Shown here piece after piece: positions 1-7,702 of a DNA stretch of 25,660 nucleotides; position 1 is the stretch's first letter, and each line of letters opens with the position of its first letter. A model generated the notes under the pieces. The model made no database searches. It was not told the origin of the DNA and saw only the letters and a list, made by a program, of their open reading frames with translations. The translations under genes were made by a program, and so were the position numbers. This DNA is from CAZMFZ01 sp964565665 (lineage in GTDB: Bacteria; Bacteroidota; Bacteroidia; Cytophagales; UBA9547), in contig CAZMFZ010000043.1 of assembly GCA_964565665.1 (NCBI GenBank), positions 1-25,660 of the forward strand. The letters are read 5' to 3'.

Positions 1-172
1 GGCGATTGGGGATTATCTTTTCTATTTCTATGGCTATAGCTTGGGCTTCAAACATTCCAATGATTATTGGCAGCCTTCTGCTTCCTGCTTCTTCACCCAA
101 TATTAATGCAAATGAACCCGTTTGTGATTGGCTTGAAGAAAGCCCTAAAATTTCCAGTTTAATCCTATCCAC
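1..172 (-). CDS. Bifunctional nuclease family protein (DUF151/BFN), 5' part only
   Basis: This is the N-terminal 57 codons of a minus-strand gene that leaves the window at its left edge. The peptide begins VDRIKLEILGLS and continues with the family's hallmark stretch: a Gly-Ser-Phe-Ala-Leu strand, LGEEAGSRRLPIIIG, then FEAQAIAIEIEK. These match the opening of BFN-domain proteins, which are reported to have DNase and RNase activity and are common in Bacteroidota, often near etfA/etfB as here. The start is inferred to be GTG at 172, because an in-frame TAG lies three codons upstream and there is no ATG. The gene lies downstream of etfA in the same direction but is separated from it by a strong hairpin, and it has its own candidate promoter box. 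The catalytic part is outside the window. Confidence 0.85.
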   Translation of the reverse strand, partial: MDRIKLEILGLSSSQSQTGSFALILGEEAGSRRLPIIIGMFEAQAIAIEIEKIIPNR

Positions 173-182
173 GCTGATTTTC

Positions 183-201
183 TATAAGTAAAATACTTAT
201 A
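183..201. promoter_or_regulatory. Perfect palindrome upstream of the bifunctional nuclease start
   Basis: TATAAGTA and TACTTATA form perfect 8-bp arms around an AAA centre, beginning 11 nt before the GTG start at 172. The site lies between the candidate -7 box (225-232) and the start codon, so it could be an operator or a small leader hairpin. It is AT-rich and may be chance; no regulator is implied by the neighbours. Confidence 0.3.
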
Positions 202-224
202 TGTATATTTAAAAGTACGAGTTA

Positions 225-232
225 CAAAATTA
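225..232 (-). promoter_or_regulatory. Candidate Bacteroidota -7 box (TAATTTTG) for the bifunctional nuclease gene
   Basis: Read on the minus strand this is TAATTTTG, an exact match to the Bacteroidota TAnnTTTG element. It lies about 50 nt upstream of the GTG start and just after the etfA terminator, where a promoter would be expected. No convincing -33 TTG is seen at the usual distance, so support is limited. Confidence 0.35.
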
Positions 233-293
233 AGCGATAATAATCAAAAATCCCTAATCGTGGTTAAAAAAATGGCTGGAAAGAGCTAAAAAC

Positions 294-339
294 TACAAAC
301 GTTTTTGCCTACGAAAAATGGTTGGCAAAAACGTTTGTA
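294..339 (-). terminator. Rho-independent-type terminator after etfA
   Basis: Perfect 16-bp inverted arms (294-309 TACAAACGTTTTTGCC and 324-339) enclose a 14-nt loop. Read in the direction of etfA the hairpin is followed closely by a T-rich run. It lies 19 nt past the etfA stop and before the bifunctional nuclease gene, so it should separate the etf operon from that gene. Confidence 0.75.
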
Positions 340-358
340 AAATAATTAAGAAACAATA

Positions 359-1312
359 TCAATTTACATATTTGCCCGCAGCAGCTATCAATCTTGGCAA
401 TATTTCAAAAGCATCGCCAACTATGCCATAATTGGCAGCTTTGAAAAAAGGAGCTTCAGGATCTTTATTAATCACTACAATTACTTTAGAAGAATTTACC
501 CCCGCCAAATGTTGAATAGCACCAGATATTCCTACAGCAATGTAAATATTTGGGCTTACTTTTACACCAGTTTGCCCTACGTGTTCGTGATGTGGCCTCC
601 AGTCCATATCTGATACTGGTTTAGAACAGCCAGTTGCTGCATTAAGTTTTTTAGCCAAGTCTTCTATCAAGTGCCAGTTTTCAGGGCCTTTCATTCCTCT
701 ACCTCCCGATACCACTATTTCGGCCTCAGTCAGCAAAATATCTCCTGAAGCTTTTACTGTCTCTTTTACTTTTACAGCACTGTCGTTTGGAGCTAAAGTG
801 GTGCTAATGGACTCAATTACAGCTACATTAGAGTTTTGAGATGGCGTAAACGCATTTTTTTTCACTACCAAAACTTTATTTGCAGTTTTTAACTCGGTCC
901 AAGCAAAAGCTTTGCCTGTATAAATACTTCTCTTTACTTTAAATCCTGAAGAAACATCGGGTAGTTCGCAAACATTAGAAACTAAGTTGGCTTTTAATTT
1001 TACGGAAAGCCTTGAAGCAAAACCATCTACAGAGCTAGATTTGGGCAAAATCACAGTTGAAGCACCTAATTTTTCAGCAGCTTGAAATACTATTGAAGCA
1101 TAGGCCTGAGCAGTTTCTACATCAGTATTTGTATTTAAGACTTTATTTAGCCCAAAGTTTCCCGCTAATGTTAAATCATCGGCTTTGCCAATGGCAATTC
1201 CTAAGGCCTCCGTATTGAGTTTTTTGGCCAATTCTGCTCCAAAAGCTGCTACTTCGAGCGAAGATTTCTTTACTTTCCCTTCTGATATTTCTAAATACAC
1301 TAATACAGACAT
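359..1312 (-). CDS. etfA: Electron transfer flavoprotein, alpha subunit
   Basis: The 317-residue length is normal for EtfA/FixB. EtfA with EtfB takes electrons from acyl-CoA dehydrogenases and other flavoenzymes and passes them towards the quinone pool. The C-terminal FAD-binding domain is clear: SGGRGMKGPENW near residue 200, then GQTG, then IYIAVGISGAIQHLAG, INKDPEAPFF and YGIVGD. The N-terminal half is the looser alpha/beta ETF domain. The gene is last in a minus-strand operon after etfB and a thioesterase, with a 21-nt gap to the thioesterase gene, and it ends in a strong terminator. Assignment is firm; the electron donor dehydrogenases are not in the window. Confidence 0.95.
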   Translation of the reverse strand: MSVLVYLEISEGKVKKSSLEVAAFGAELAKKLNTEALGIAIGKADDLTLAGNFGLNKVLNTNTDVETAQAYASIVFQAAEKLGASTVILPKSSSVDGFASRLSVKLKANLVSNVCELPDVSSGFKVKRSIYTGKAFAWTELKTANKVLVVKKNAFTPSQNSNVAVIESISTTLAPNDSAVKVKETVKASGDILLTEAEIVVSGGRGMKGPENWHLIEDLAKKLNAATGCSKPVSDMDWRPHHEHVGQTGVKVSPNIYIAVGISGAIQHLAGVNSSKVIVVINKDPEAPFFKAANYGIVGDAFEILPRLIAAAGKYVN

Positions 1313-1333
1313 TTTCGTTTTGTTTTAAGATTG

Positions 1334-1780
1334 TTAAGAAGGTATTTCTATCCACTCAAAATTTATAGCTTTGGGCAATGCTTCTATCATTTCTTTGCCC
1401 ACATTAGGCGGAATGGTGAGTTTTCTCAAGTTTGTATCAATCCAAGCTCCATCTACGGTAATTACTGCACAAAGAGTTGCATCAGCCCTCACAATCTCGT
1501 GAATCATTGAGAATCTGGCAAAGTCTTTTCTGATTTTCAGGGCTTTGTAATTAATAGTCAATTCATCACCAAATCTGATTTCTTTTTTGAATATACATTC
1601 TTCTCGAAACAATACCGGACCGAAATGCTCTTTTTGCATCACTTGAAGTGTAAGGCCCTGAGAAGTCATAAAATCGGTACGGATGGTGGCTCCCCAATCA
1701 TAATACACGGAATGTCGCACATGAAAATTAGGGTCTAAATCCGCCCAGCGGAGTGCTATTTTTTGTGTGTAATCGTTCAT
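1334..1780 (-). CDS. Hotdog-fold acyl-CoA thioesterase-like protein (4HBT/YbgC type)
   Basis: This 148-residue protein has the layout of single-domain 4-hydroxybenzoyl-CoA-type thioesterases. An N-terminal strand is followed by RWADLDPNFHVRHSVYYDW (residues 11-29), which matches the family's Asp-containing motif with a following helix, and then by the long sheet with FGDELTINY. Asp14 or Asp16 would be the expected catalytic residue. It sits between etfB and etfA, 10 nt from the former and 21 nt from the latter, so it is almost certainly cotranscribed with them. A role in hydrolysing acyl-CoA intermediates during beta-oxidation or branched-chain acid breakdown is inferred from that position. 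The substrate cannot be told from sequence. Confidence 0.8.
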   Translation of the reverse strand: MNDYTQKIALRWADLDPNFHVRHSVYYDWGATIRTDFMTSQGLTLQVMQKEHFGPVLFREECIFKKEIRFGDELTINYKALKIRKDFARFSMIHEIVRADATLCAVITVDGAWIDTNLRKLTIPPNVGKEMIEALPKAINFEWIEIPS

Positions 1781-1790
1781 AACATTTCAA

Positions 1791-2531
1791 TTACAATACT
1801 TTTGCTTCATTTTTAAGCAATTCGAATAATTTTTCAGGTTCTGAAGCATCAATTAATTTTACCCCTGATTTAGAAGCAGGCAATGCATATTTATAAGCAG
1901 TAGCTAAATCGGCTACTTGTATTGGCTCAATTATCAGAAGAGGCTTTGACTTTGCTCCCATAATCCCTCTCATATTCGGAATTTTCCATTCAGCTATAGG
2001 TTCCTGACAGCCCGCTACAAATGGCATATTTACTTCCACTACTTCTTTTCCGCCTTCTATTTCCTTCCACAAAGTAGCAGTATTGCCTTCGATATCAAGC
2101 TTCATTACAGGGGAAATAGAGGGCAAATCTAGTAATTCTGCCACAATCCCATGTACCTGATTGCCATTGAAATCTATTGATTCCCTACCCATTAATATAA
2201 GATCGTACTTATTTTTCTTGGCTATTTCTGCAATTTGGAAAGCCACAAAATAGGAATCTATAGGCTCGGAATTTACACGGACGGCATCGTCTGCCCCTAT
2301 GGCAAGGGCTTTACGAATAGTTACTTCTGTTTCTGCTCCACCCACATTTATTACCGTAAGGGTGCTTCCTGCATTTGCATCTCTCAATTCTACGCCTCTT
2401 GCAAGTGCGTATTCATCGTAAGGCCCGATAATATATTGCACATTTGTGGAGTTGAATTTGGTGTCACCTTCAGTAAATGAAATTTTTGAAGTCGTATCAG
2501 GCACGTGGGTAATGCAAACTAAAATCTTCAT
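1791..2531 (-). CDS. etfB: Electron transfer flavoprotein, beta subunit
   Basis: The 246 residues match EtfB/FixA. The protein opens with MKILVCITHVPDT, has the DEYALARGVELRD helix near residues 39-51, IRKALAIGADDAVRV, the ILMGRESIDFNGNQVHG AMP-binding segment and a C-terminal recognition arm. EtfB binds AMP and contacts the donor dehydrogenase; it forms a heterodimer with EtfA. It is the first gene of the etfB-thioesterase-etfA operon. The 279 bp upstream contain no gene and no clear TAnnTTTG box; a short palindrome (ATCAAA-AGC-TTTGAT) lies at 2589-2603. Confidence 0.95.
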   Translation of the reverse strand: MKILVCITHVPDTTSKISFTEGDTKFNSTNVQYIIGPYDEYALARGVELRDANAGSTLTVINVGGAETEVTIRKALAIGADDAVRVNSEPIDSYFVAFQIAEIAKKNKYDLILMGRESIDFNGNQVHGIVAELLDLPSISPVMKLDIEGNTATLWKEIEGGKEVVEVNMPFVAGCQEPIAEWKIPNMRGIMGAKSKPLLIIEPIQVADLATAYKYALPASKSGVKLIDASEPEKLFELLKNEAKVL

Positions 2532-2810
2532 TAAATATAAAGTTAAATCGAAATTGAAAAATATATTGTGCTGATTTCCAGCCTTATGATCAAAAGCTTT
2601 GATTGCTATCTATATACAACAAATAAAAATGAATTGTTGCAATGAATAAAGATAAAATTTAATTTTTTAAAAGTTGTAATTTAGTAGCGACCTGATCCTA
2701 TTTCCTTAATTTCTGTTACAATTTGGCAGAGTTAATGAGAATGACTTTGTTGGACATAAGCAAATGATATTGGTTTTTTTACACACTTGAGTTGCCATTG
2801 AATTCTGACT

Positions 2811-3218
2811 TTAAGCAATTTTTTCTTTATGCATCATGGTGGCTTCACCTGTCATAGTGGCTTTTCCAGTGGCTTTGTCTATTATTTTACAAGCAATGGT
2901 GGCTTTGTTTCTTGTCGATTCTATTTCTTTGATTACTGCCTGCATTTCGTATTCCGTATCTACAAACATTGGACGTAGAAATTGGATTGTTTGACCCAAA
3001 TAGATAGAACCTTCACCTGGCCAAACTGTGCCAAAATATTTCGAAAATATACTCGCACTAAATATGCCGTGAATGATGGGCTTTTTAAATTGTGTTTGGG
3101 CTGCGTATTCAGCATCTAAATGTATGGGATTGTTGTCGCCACTTATTTTGGCAAAAGAATCAACTTGTTCTTGTGTGAATTTGAAAGTGTGATTGAAAGT
3201 ATCGCCTACAGCAGCCAT
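2811..3218 (-). CDS. MaoC-family enoyl-CoA hydratase-like protein (PhaJ type)
   Basis: This 135-residue single hotdog domain carries the hydratase-2 motif SGDNNPIHLD at residues 26-35, with Asp28 and His33 in the catalytic positions, and the flanking HGIFSASIFSKY helix. The family hydrates (R)-specific trans-2-enoyl-CoA, linking beta-oxidation and fatty acid or polyhydroxyalkanoate metabolism. It lies upstream of the etf operon in the same direction, but the 279-bp gap argues for separate transcription. The nearby etf genes support a role in acyl-CoA metabolism. Which acyl chains it uses is unknown. Confidence 0.85.
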   Translation of the reverse strand: MAAVGDTFNHTFKFTQEQVDSFAKISGDNNPIHLDAEYAAQTQFKKPIIHGIFSASIFSKYFGTVWPGEGSIYLGQTIQFLRPMFVDTEYEMQAVIKEIESTRNKATIACKIIDKATGKATMTGEATMMHKEKIA

Positions 3219-3327
3219 GGTCTGATTATAATTACATTTAGAATTGAACCGACAAATAAAACAATAATTTAGATGATTGTTGGAAAATTGTTTTGATGAT
3301 TGTCCTTTAAAAATAGATTATAAGGGC

Positions 3328-4164
3328 CTAGATTTGGTTTTTCGCTGCTTCCCACCCAATGATGGCCGTTTTTCTGGTGATGCCCCACATATAGCCTCCA
3401 AAGTTGCCAGTAGATTGTATTACCCTGTGGCAGGGAATGAGATAGGCAATAGGATTGCAGCCAATGGCAGTGCCCACAGCTCTTGAGGCTTTGGAAATCT
3501 GAATTTTTGATGCAATTTTCCCATAAGTAGACAGTTGCCCAAGTGGGATTTTCAATAGTGCTTCCCATACTTTTAGCTGGAAAGCTGTACCTTTCAAGTG
3601 GAGTTTTATTTCATTTGGTTTACTCCAATCTTTTGAAAATATTTGAAGGGCATTTTGCTGTTTTGAATCATTGATTTGAATAAAATTAGCATTGGGGAAA
3701 AGCTGTTGAAAATCTGAGAATCCTTTGGCATAATCAGCTATAAAAGCGATGTAGCAAATGCCTTTGTGAGTAGAAGCTACCAAAATATCACCAAAAGGGG
3801 TTTCGGAAAAGCTATAATTGATGGCAAGATTTTCGCCTTGATTTTTATATTCTCCTGGTGTCATACCTTCGATTTTAATAAATAAATCGTGAAGTCTGCC
3901 TGTGCTTGAAAGTCCCGTTTCGTAAGCGGCATCGAAAAGTGTAGCCTTTTTATCATGCAATAGATGCTTTGCGTGTGCCAAGCTTGTGTATTGCAACAAC
4001 TGCTTAGGGCTCACGCCTGCCCATTCCGTAAACAACCTTTGGAAATGATAAGGACTCAAATGGACATTTGCCGCCAATTCATCTAAACTAGGCTGATTTT
4101 TAAAGTGCTGCCTAATGTATTCTATGGTTTGTGCAATGCAATAATAGTGGCTTGTGCTACTCAT
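3328..4164 (-). CDS. AraC-type regulator fused to methylated-DNA-protein-cysteine methyltransferase (Ada-like)
   Basis: The 278 residues contain two modules. Residues about 10-107 are an AraC/XylS double helix-turn-helix (SLDELAANVHLSPYHFQRLF, then MTPGEYK). Residues about 115-278 are an O6-alkylguanine-DNA alkyltransferase with the acceptor motif IPCHRV, Cys245, followed by the GGYMWGITRK loop. The protein should repair O6-methylguanine by self-methylation and bind DNA as a regulator. Unlike E. coli Ada it lacks the N-terminal zinc/phosphotriester-accepting domain, so its induction mechanism must differ. This short architecture is common in bacteria. A TAGATTTG box lies 18-25 nt upstream of the ATG. 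The gene appears to be monocistronic. Confidence 0.92.
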   Translation of the reverse strand: MSSTSHYYCIAQTIEYIRQHFKNQPSLDELAANVHLSPYHFQRLFTEWAGVSPKQLLQYTSLAHAKHLLHDKKATLFDAAYETGLSSTGRLHDLFIKIEGMTPGEYKNQGENLAINYSFSETPFGDILVASTHKGICYIAFIADYAKGFSDFQQLFPNANFIQINDSKQQNALQIFSKDWSKPNEIKLHLKGTAFQLKVWEALLKIPLGQLSTYGKIASKIQISKASRAVGTAIGCNPIAYLIPCHRVIQSTGNFGGYMWGITRKTAIIGWEAAKNQI

Positions 4165-4552
4165 TTAGTAGATTTTACTTACAAATCTAACAGACTTTGA
4201 AGCAGCAGAAAACCCGAAACTTGCTGAATTGATAAAATATAGGAAAAATTGTAGGAGTACTTTGATTTGTTTCATCGTCACCCAATCAATTATTATATAT
4301 TCCCTTTGATATTTATATTTTCTAGTAACCTGCGCTACCATGCCTTTTAGCGAGTTGAAAACTGTAGCCAAAAGCTTTGTGGAAGGAAACAAATCTTAAT
4401 CGTGCCAAAGTATGGTGCCGCAGTTGCCAACTTAAAAAGGCCCAAAATTAATATTTATACTATTTTAGCATCATAGAAAATAGCCAATATCATTGCCTCG
4501 CTTGAAGCCTACCCCAGCTGAATTGGACCAAAATATCTTTACAATTTACACT
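4165..4552. other. Intergenic region of 388 bp with no convincing gene
   Basis: This stretch separates the Ada-like gene (minus) from the DUF6922 gene (plus), so it is a divergent promoter region. A 75-codon minus-strand reading frame at 4165-4392 has no recognisable motif and abuts the Ada-like start, so I do not treat it as a gene. A short plus-strand peptide (LTDFEAAENPKLAELIKYRK, about 4190) looks protein-like and could be a decayed fragment, but it cannot be extended. Confidence 0.4.
4182..4189 (-). promoter_or_regulatory. Candidate -7 box (TAGATTTG) for the Ada-like gene
   Basis: The minus strand reads TAGATTTG, an exact TAnnTTTG match, 18-25 nt upstream of the Ada-like ATG. A -33 element is not clear. 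Confidence 0.35.
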
Positions 4553-4846
4553 ATGAAAACATTGAAATTAAGTAAAACTATTTTTTGGGATGTTAAATAC
4601 GAAGACCTAGATGAAGAAAAGCATGCTAGATTCATTATTGAAAGGGCATTTGAAAGAGGAGGAACAAACGATTTATTTACTGTAATGAAATACTACGGCT
4701 CTGAAAAAATAAAGAATGAGGTATTAGCTTCGAGGTGGTTGCAAGATTCTACCATTAATCTTTTATGTCTTTTGTATAATTTAACTCCTCCGCAATTTAG
4801 ATGCTACGAATTGAAACAGTCGAACCTGGTACTTTATCCCTCTTAA
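4553..4846 (+). CDS. DUF6922-like small protein, likely partner of the nucleotidyltransferase toxin
   Basis: This 97-residue protein begins MKTLKLSKTIFWDVKYEDLD and continues with KHARFIIERAFERG, YYGSEKIKNEVL and QFRCYE, which I recognise as the DUF6922 pattern. Such proteins are encoded just upstream of AbiEii/AbiGii-type nucleotidyltransferases and are thought to act as the antitoxin-side partner. I chose the ATG at 4553; a TTG 60 nt upstream would add a tail not typical of the family. The 3' end overlaps the nucleotidyltransferase gene by 46 bp, which supports translational coupling. The antitoxin role is inference from gene order. Confidence 0.75.
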   Translation: MKTLKLSKTIFWDVKYEDLDEEKHARFIIERAFERGGTNDLFTVMKYYGSEKIKNEVLASRWLQDSTINLLCLLYNLTPPQFRCYELKQSNLVLYPS

Positions 4847-5444
4847 GAGAATTGGTGGCAATGCCCGAACTTGCTGAATTTAATTTGGGAGGCACAGCAT
4901 TATCTTTGCTTTTGGGTCATCGCATATCTTATGATTTAGATTTTTTTACCAGCGACAATTTCGATATTCAATCCATTACACATGCACTTGAAACAAGGTT
5001 TCTACCTGAGTTGGCTTTTACTGCCGAACCTAGAAAATCGATGATATTTGCTAGTATTAAAGGCATAAAGGTTGATTTCATTGCAGATAAAAGCACAATT
5101 ATTAAACCAACTACAATCATAGATGAAATTAGATTTGGAAGCTTGGAAGACATTTGTGCTATGAAATTGAATGCGATTACCGGAAGGGGTGCTAAAAAAG
5201 ATTCTACGATTTGGTAGAACTTTTGCATCTGTATTCATTGGTTGAAAGGGTGCAGTTTTTCAAACTAAAATTTCGCCACAATGAAATCATTCATGTATTA
5301 AAATCTTCAAATTATTTTTATGACGCGGATTTTCAAACCGACCCAACAAGTTTGAAAAACCAAAGCTGGCATACCATAAAAGACACTATTTCGCAGACTT
5401 TAAAATCCTGCCTTGAAGAGGAGTCAAAAAAAATCATCCTCTAA
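4801..5444 (+). pseudogene. AbiEii/AbiGii-type nucleotidyltransferase gene broken by a one-base frameshift
   Basis: The first frame (4801-5217) encodes the nucleotidyltransferase core: ETVEPGTLSLL, GGTALSLLLGHRISYDLDFF with the DLD metal-binding motif, and SLEDICAMKLNAITGRGAKKD. It then goes out of frame and stops at TAG 5215. The second frame (5202-5444) carries the expected continuation FYDLVELLHLYSL and the C-terminal region. Adding one T after GAT at 5200-5202 restores the family motif KKDFYDL, so a one-base loss just after a run of six A is the simplest reading. The repaired product would be about 214 residues. The nucleotide-binding loop also looks one residue short (FNLGGT where relatives usually have FxLxGGT). 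It may be a dead toxin, a sequencing error, or rescued by slippage. Confidence 0.8.
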
Positions 5445-5540
5445 ATCTATTTTTTATTTGGTTTGAGTTAATTTCGAAATCTATTTCAAGTGCTATCAGA
5501 TTCTCAATTTCAAATCATAACTTAAAACATCTTTACATCC

Positions 5541-6944
5541 ATGCAATTTGACGTTACCATTATTGGCTCGGGCCCCGGAGGTTATGTAGCTGCCATACGT
5601 TGTGCCCAATTGGGCTTAAAAACCGCCCTTATCGAAAAATACGACAGTCTGGGAGGCACTTGCCTTAATGTAGGCTGCATTCCATCAAAAGCATTGCTCG
5701 ATTCTTCCGAGCATTTTCACAATGCCACACACACTTTCAAAACCCATGGTATCGATATTGCAGGAGATATAAAAGTGAATTTGGCTCAAATGATTACCCG
5801 CAAAAGCGAAGTGATTAAAGCTACAGTAGATGGTATTAATTTCTTGATGAAGAAAAACAAAATCACCGTTTTCAAAGGTTTGGGCTCATTTAAAGATAAA
5901 AATACCGTCACTATCACTAAGGCTGATGGCAATAAAGAAGAGATTACAACCGAAAAAACCATCATAGCCACAGGCTCAAAGCCAATAGCTTTGCCAAGGG
6001 TGCCGATAGATAAAAAACGCATTATCACATCTACTGAAGCGTTGGAATTAAAAGAGGTTCCTAAGCATCTGTTATTAATTGGTGGTGGCGTTATTGGCTT
6101 AGAATTAGGGTCGGTATATGCCAGATTGGGGGCTAAAGTTACCGTACTCGAGTTTTTAGATGCCATTATCCCGACCATGGATAGAACTTTGGGCAAAGAA
6201 CTACAAAAATCGTTGGGCAAATTAGGCTTTGAATTTGCCTTCAAACATAAAGTAATAGGAGCTATAAACACAGGAAATGAAGTAGTGGTAACAGCTGAAG
6301 ACGCAGAAGGAAAATCGGTTGAATTTAAAGGCGATTATTGTATAGTAGCAGTGGGTAGAAAAGCCTATACCGAGGGTTTAGGACTAGAAAATATAGGAAT
6401 TAAAGCCGATGAGAGAGGAAAAATAGTGGTAAACGACCATTTGGAAACGGCCATTCCTGGTATTTACGCCATTGGCGATGTGATAAAAGGGGCAATGCTT
6501 GCTCATAAGGCGGAAGAAGAAGGCACTTTTGTAGCCGAAACTATTGTGGGGCAAAAACCACATATTCACTACAATTTAATACCGGGTGTGGTGTACACTT
6601 GGCCTGAAGTAGCAGGTGTAGGTGCTACTGAAGAGGAATTGAAAGTTGCCGGAAAAGAATATAAAATGGGCAGTTTCCCATTCAAGGCATTGGGCAGAGC
6701 CAGAGCAAGCATGGATACTGACGGATTGGTAAAAGTATTGGCTGATAAAAAAACGGATGAAATTTTAGGCATTCATATTATAGGTGCGAGAGCCGCTGAT
6801 ATGATTGCCGCAGGCGTTACTGCCATGGAGTTTCGTGCCTCAGCCGAAGATGTAGCCAGAATGAGCCATGCACACCCTACGTATATGGAGGCCGTAAAAG
6901 AGGCTTGCCTTGCCGCTACCGAGAATAGGGCAATTCATATGTAA
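5541..6944 (+). CDS. lpd: Dihydrolipoyl dehydrogenase (E3)
   Basis: The 467-residue length is standard. The FAD-binding GSGPGGYVAAIR starts at residue 9. The redox disulphide is GGTCLNVGCIPSK, Cys41 and Cys46. The NAD-binding GGGVIGLELGSVYARLG follows in the middle, then IYAIGDV, and the C-terminal dimerisation domain ends with HAHPTYMEAVKEA, carrying the catalytic His-Glu pair. E3 reoxidises dihydrolipoamide in 2-oxoacid dehydrogenase complexes and the glycine cleavage system. It stands alone here; an E2 subunit gene lies 11 kb away at 18262-19623, and no E1 gene is in the window. A strong terminator follows. Confidence 0.96.
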   Translation: MQFDVTIIGSGPGGYVAAIRCAQLGLKTALIEKYDSLGGTCLNVGCIPSKALLDSSEHFHNATHTFKTHGIDIAGDIKVNLAQMITRKSEVIKATVDGINFLMKKNKITVFKGLGSFKDKNTVTITKADGNKEEITTEKTIIATGSKPIALPRVPIDKKRIITSTEALELKEVPKHLLLIGGGVIGLELGSVYARLGAKVTVLEFLDAIIPTMDRTLGKELQKSLGKLGFEFAFKHKVIGAINTGNEVVVTAEDAEGKSVEFKGDYCIVAVGRKAYTEGLGLENIGIKADERGKIVVNDHLETAIPGIYAIGDVIKGAMLAHKAEEEGTFVAETIVGQKPHIHYNLIPGVVYTWPEVAGVGATEEELKVAGKEYKMGSFPFKALGRARASMDTDGLVKVLADKKTDEILGIHIIGARAADMIAAGVTAMEFRASAEDVARMSHAHPTYMEAVKEACLAATENRAIHM

Positions 6945-6967
6945 AATAGTGTATTGACCTAAAGCAA

Positions 6968-7013
6968 CGGAATCCTGATTAATGACCTTTCTAATCAGGA
7001 TTCCGCTTTTTTT
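6968..7013 (+). terminator. Rho-independent terminator after lpd
   Basis: Perfect 14-bp arms, CGGAATCCTGATTA at 6968-6981 and its complement at 6992-7005, enclose a 10-nt loop. They are followed by C and a run of seven T on the plus strand. It begins 24 nt past the lpd stop and reaches the end of the convergent dedA gene; on the minus strand the T-run is poor, so it mainly serves lpd. Confidence 0.85.
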
Positions 7014-7665
7014 ATACCTCTTTTACTGGCTGTTTTTTAAATTTGGCCTTAGCAACTTCAAATATTGGAGGCAAAACGGAAAGGATAATGATGGCAAAAA
7101 TCACTAAAGTAAAGTTCTTTTTCACCGCTGGAATATTGCCAAAAAAGTAGCCTGCCAACAGAAACCCACCTACCCAAACTATACAACCAATGATATTATA
7201 AGTGATGAATTTCTTATAATTCATAGTGCCTATACCTGCCACAAAAGGAGCGAATGTACGCACAATGGGAATAAAACGGGCGAAAATGATGGCTTTGCCT
7301 CCATGTTTATCATAAAATGCTTGGGTTTGCTCCAAATATTCTTTTTTCAAAAAAGGATAGTTTTTTTCAAATACTTTAGCCCCAAGGTATTTGCCAATAT
7401 GATAATTTACTGTGTCGCCAATTATACCTGCTATTATTAGCAGAATAAATAAGAAAGCAATATCTAAATCTCCTTTGGCAGCAAAGGCACCTGCAGCGAA
7501 AAGCAAGGAATCGCCCGGTAAAAAGGGCATAATTACAAAACCTGTTTCAATGAAAATTATAGCAAAAAGAATGGCGTAGGTAGCTGTGCCGTAGGTGGTA
7601 ATGATTTCACTTAGGTGTTTGTCGAGGTGAAGGAAAAGGTCGATGAAGCTTTTAAGGTATTCCAT
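7012..7665 (-). CDS. DedA-family membrane protein
   Basis: This 217-residue protein has the DedA/SNARE-associated pattern. It has an N-terminal amphipathic stretch, then FIETGFVIMPFLPGDSLLF (about residues 40-58), a GIIGDTVNYHIGKYLG loop, and the signature FARFIPIVRTFAPFVAGIG (about 128-146), with further hydrophobic spans to residue 205. DedA proteins are inner-membrane transporters, with several shown to flip polyprenyl phosphate or phospholipid carriers, and they contribute to membrane homeostasis. The gene lies 37 nt downstream of recN in the same direction and is probably cotranscribed. Confidence 0.92.
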   Translation of the reverse strand: MEYLKSFIDLFLHLDKHLSEIITTYGTATYAILFAIIFIETGFVIMPFLPGDSLLFAAGAFAAKGDLDIAFLFILLIIAGIIGDTVNYHIGKYLGAKVFEKNYPFLKKEYLEQTQAFYDKHGGKAIIFARFIPIVRTFAPFVAGIGTMNYKKFITYNIIGCIVWVGGFLLAGYFFGNIPAVKKNFTLVIFAIIILSVLPPIFEVAKAKFKKQPVKEV

Positions 7666-7702
7666 TGCGTTGGGTTTGTTAATTGTTGAATTAGAAGATA
7701 AA

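Noticed and set aside
6..191. Plus-strand 61-codon reading frame at the left edge
   Set aside because: It is the antisense of the bifunctional nuclease N-terminus, whose conserved motifs are on the minus strand.
2589..2603. Palindrome ATCAAA-AGC-TTTGAT upstream of etfB as an operator
   Set aside because: It is short, AT-rich and without a neighbouring regulator; recorded only as a note in the etfB entry.
4165..4392. Minus-strand 75-codon frame abutting the Ada-like gene
   Set aside because: It has no recognisable motif and covers the candidate Ada-like promoter; treated as intergenic.
5191..5217. Programmed -1 ribosomal frameshift in the AbiEii-type gene
   Set aside because: The A6 run is not in the correct codon phase for a canonical X XXY YYZ slippery site, and a -1 shift would give KKRFYDL rather than the family motif KKDFYDL; a one-base loss explains the data better.
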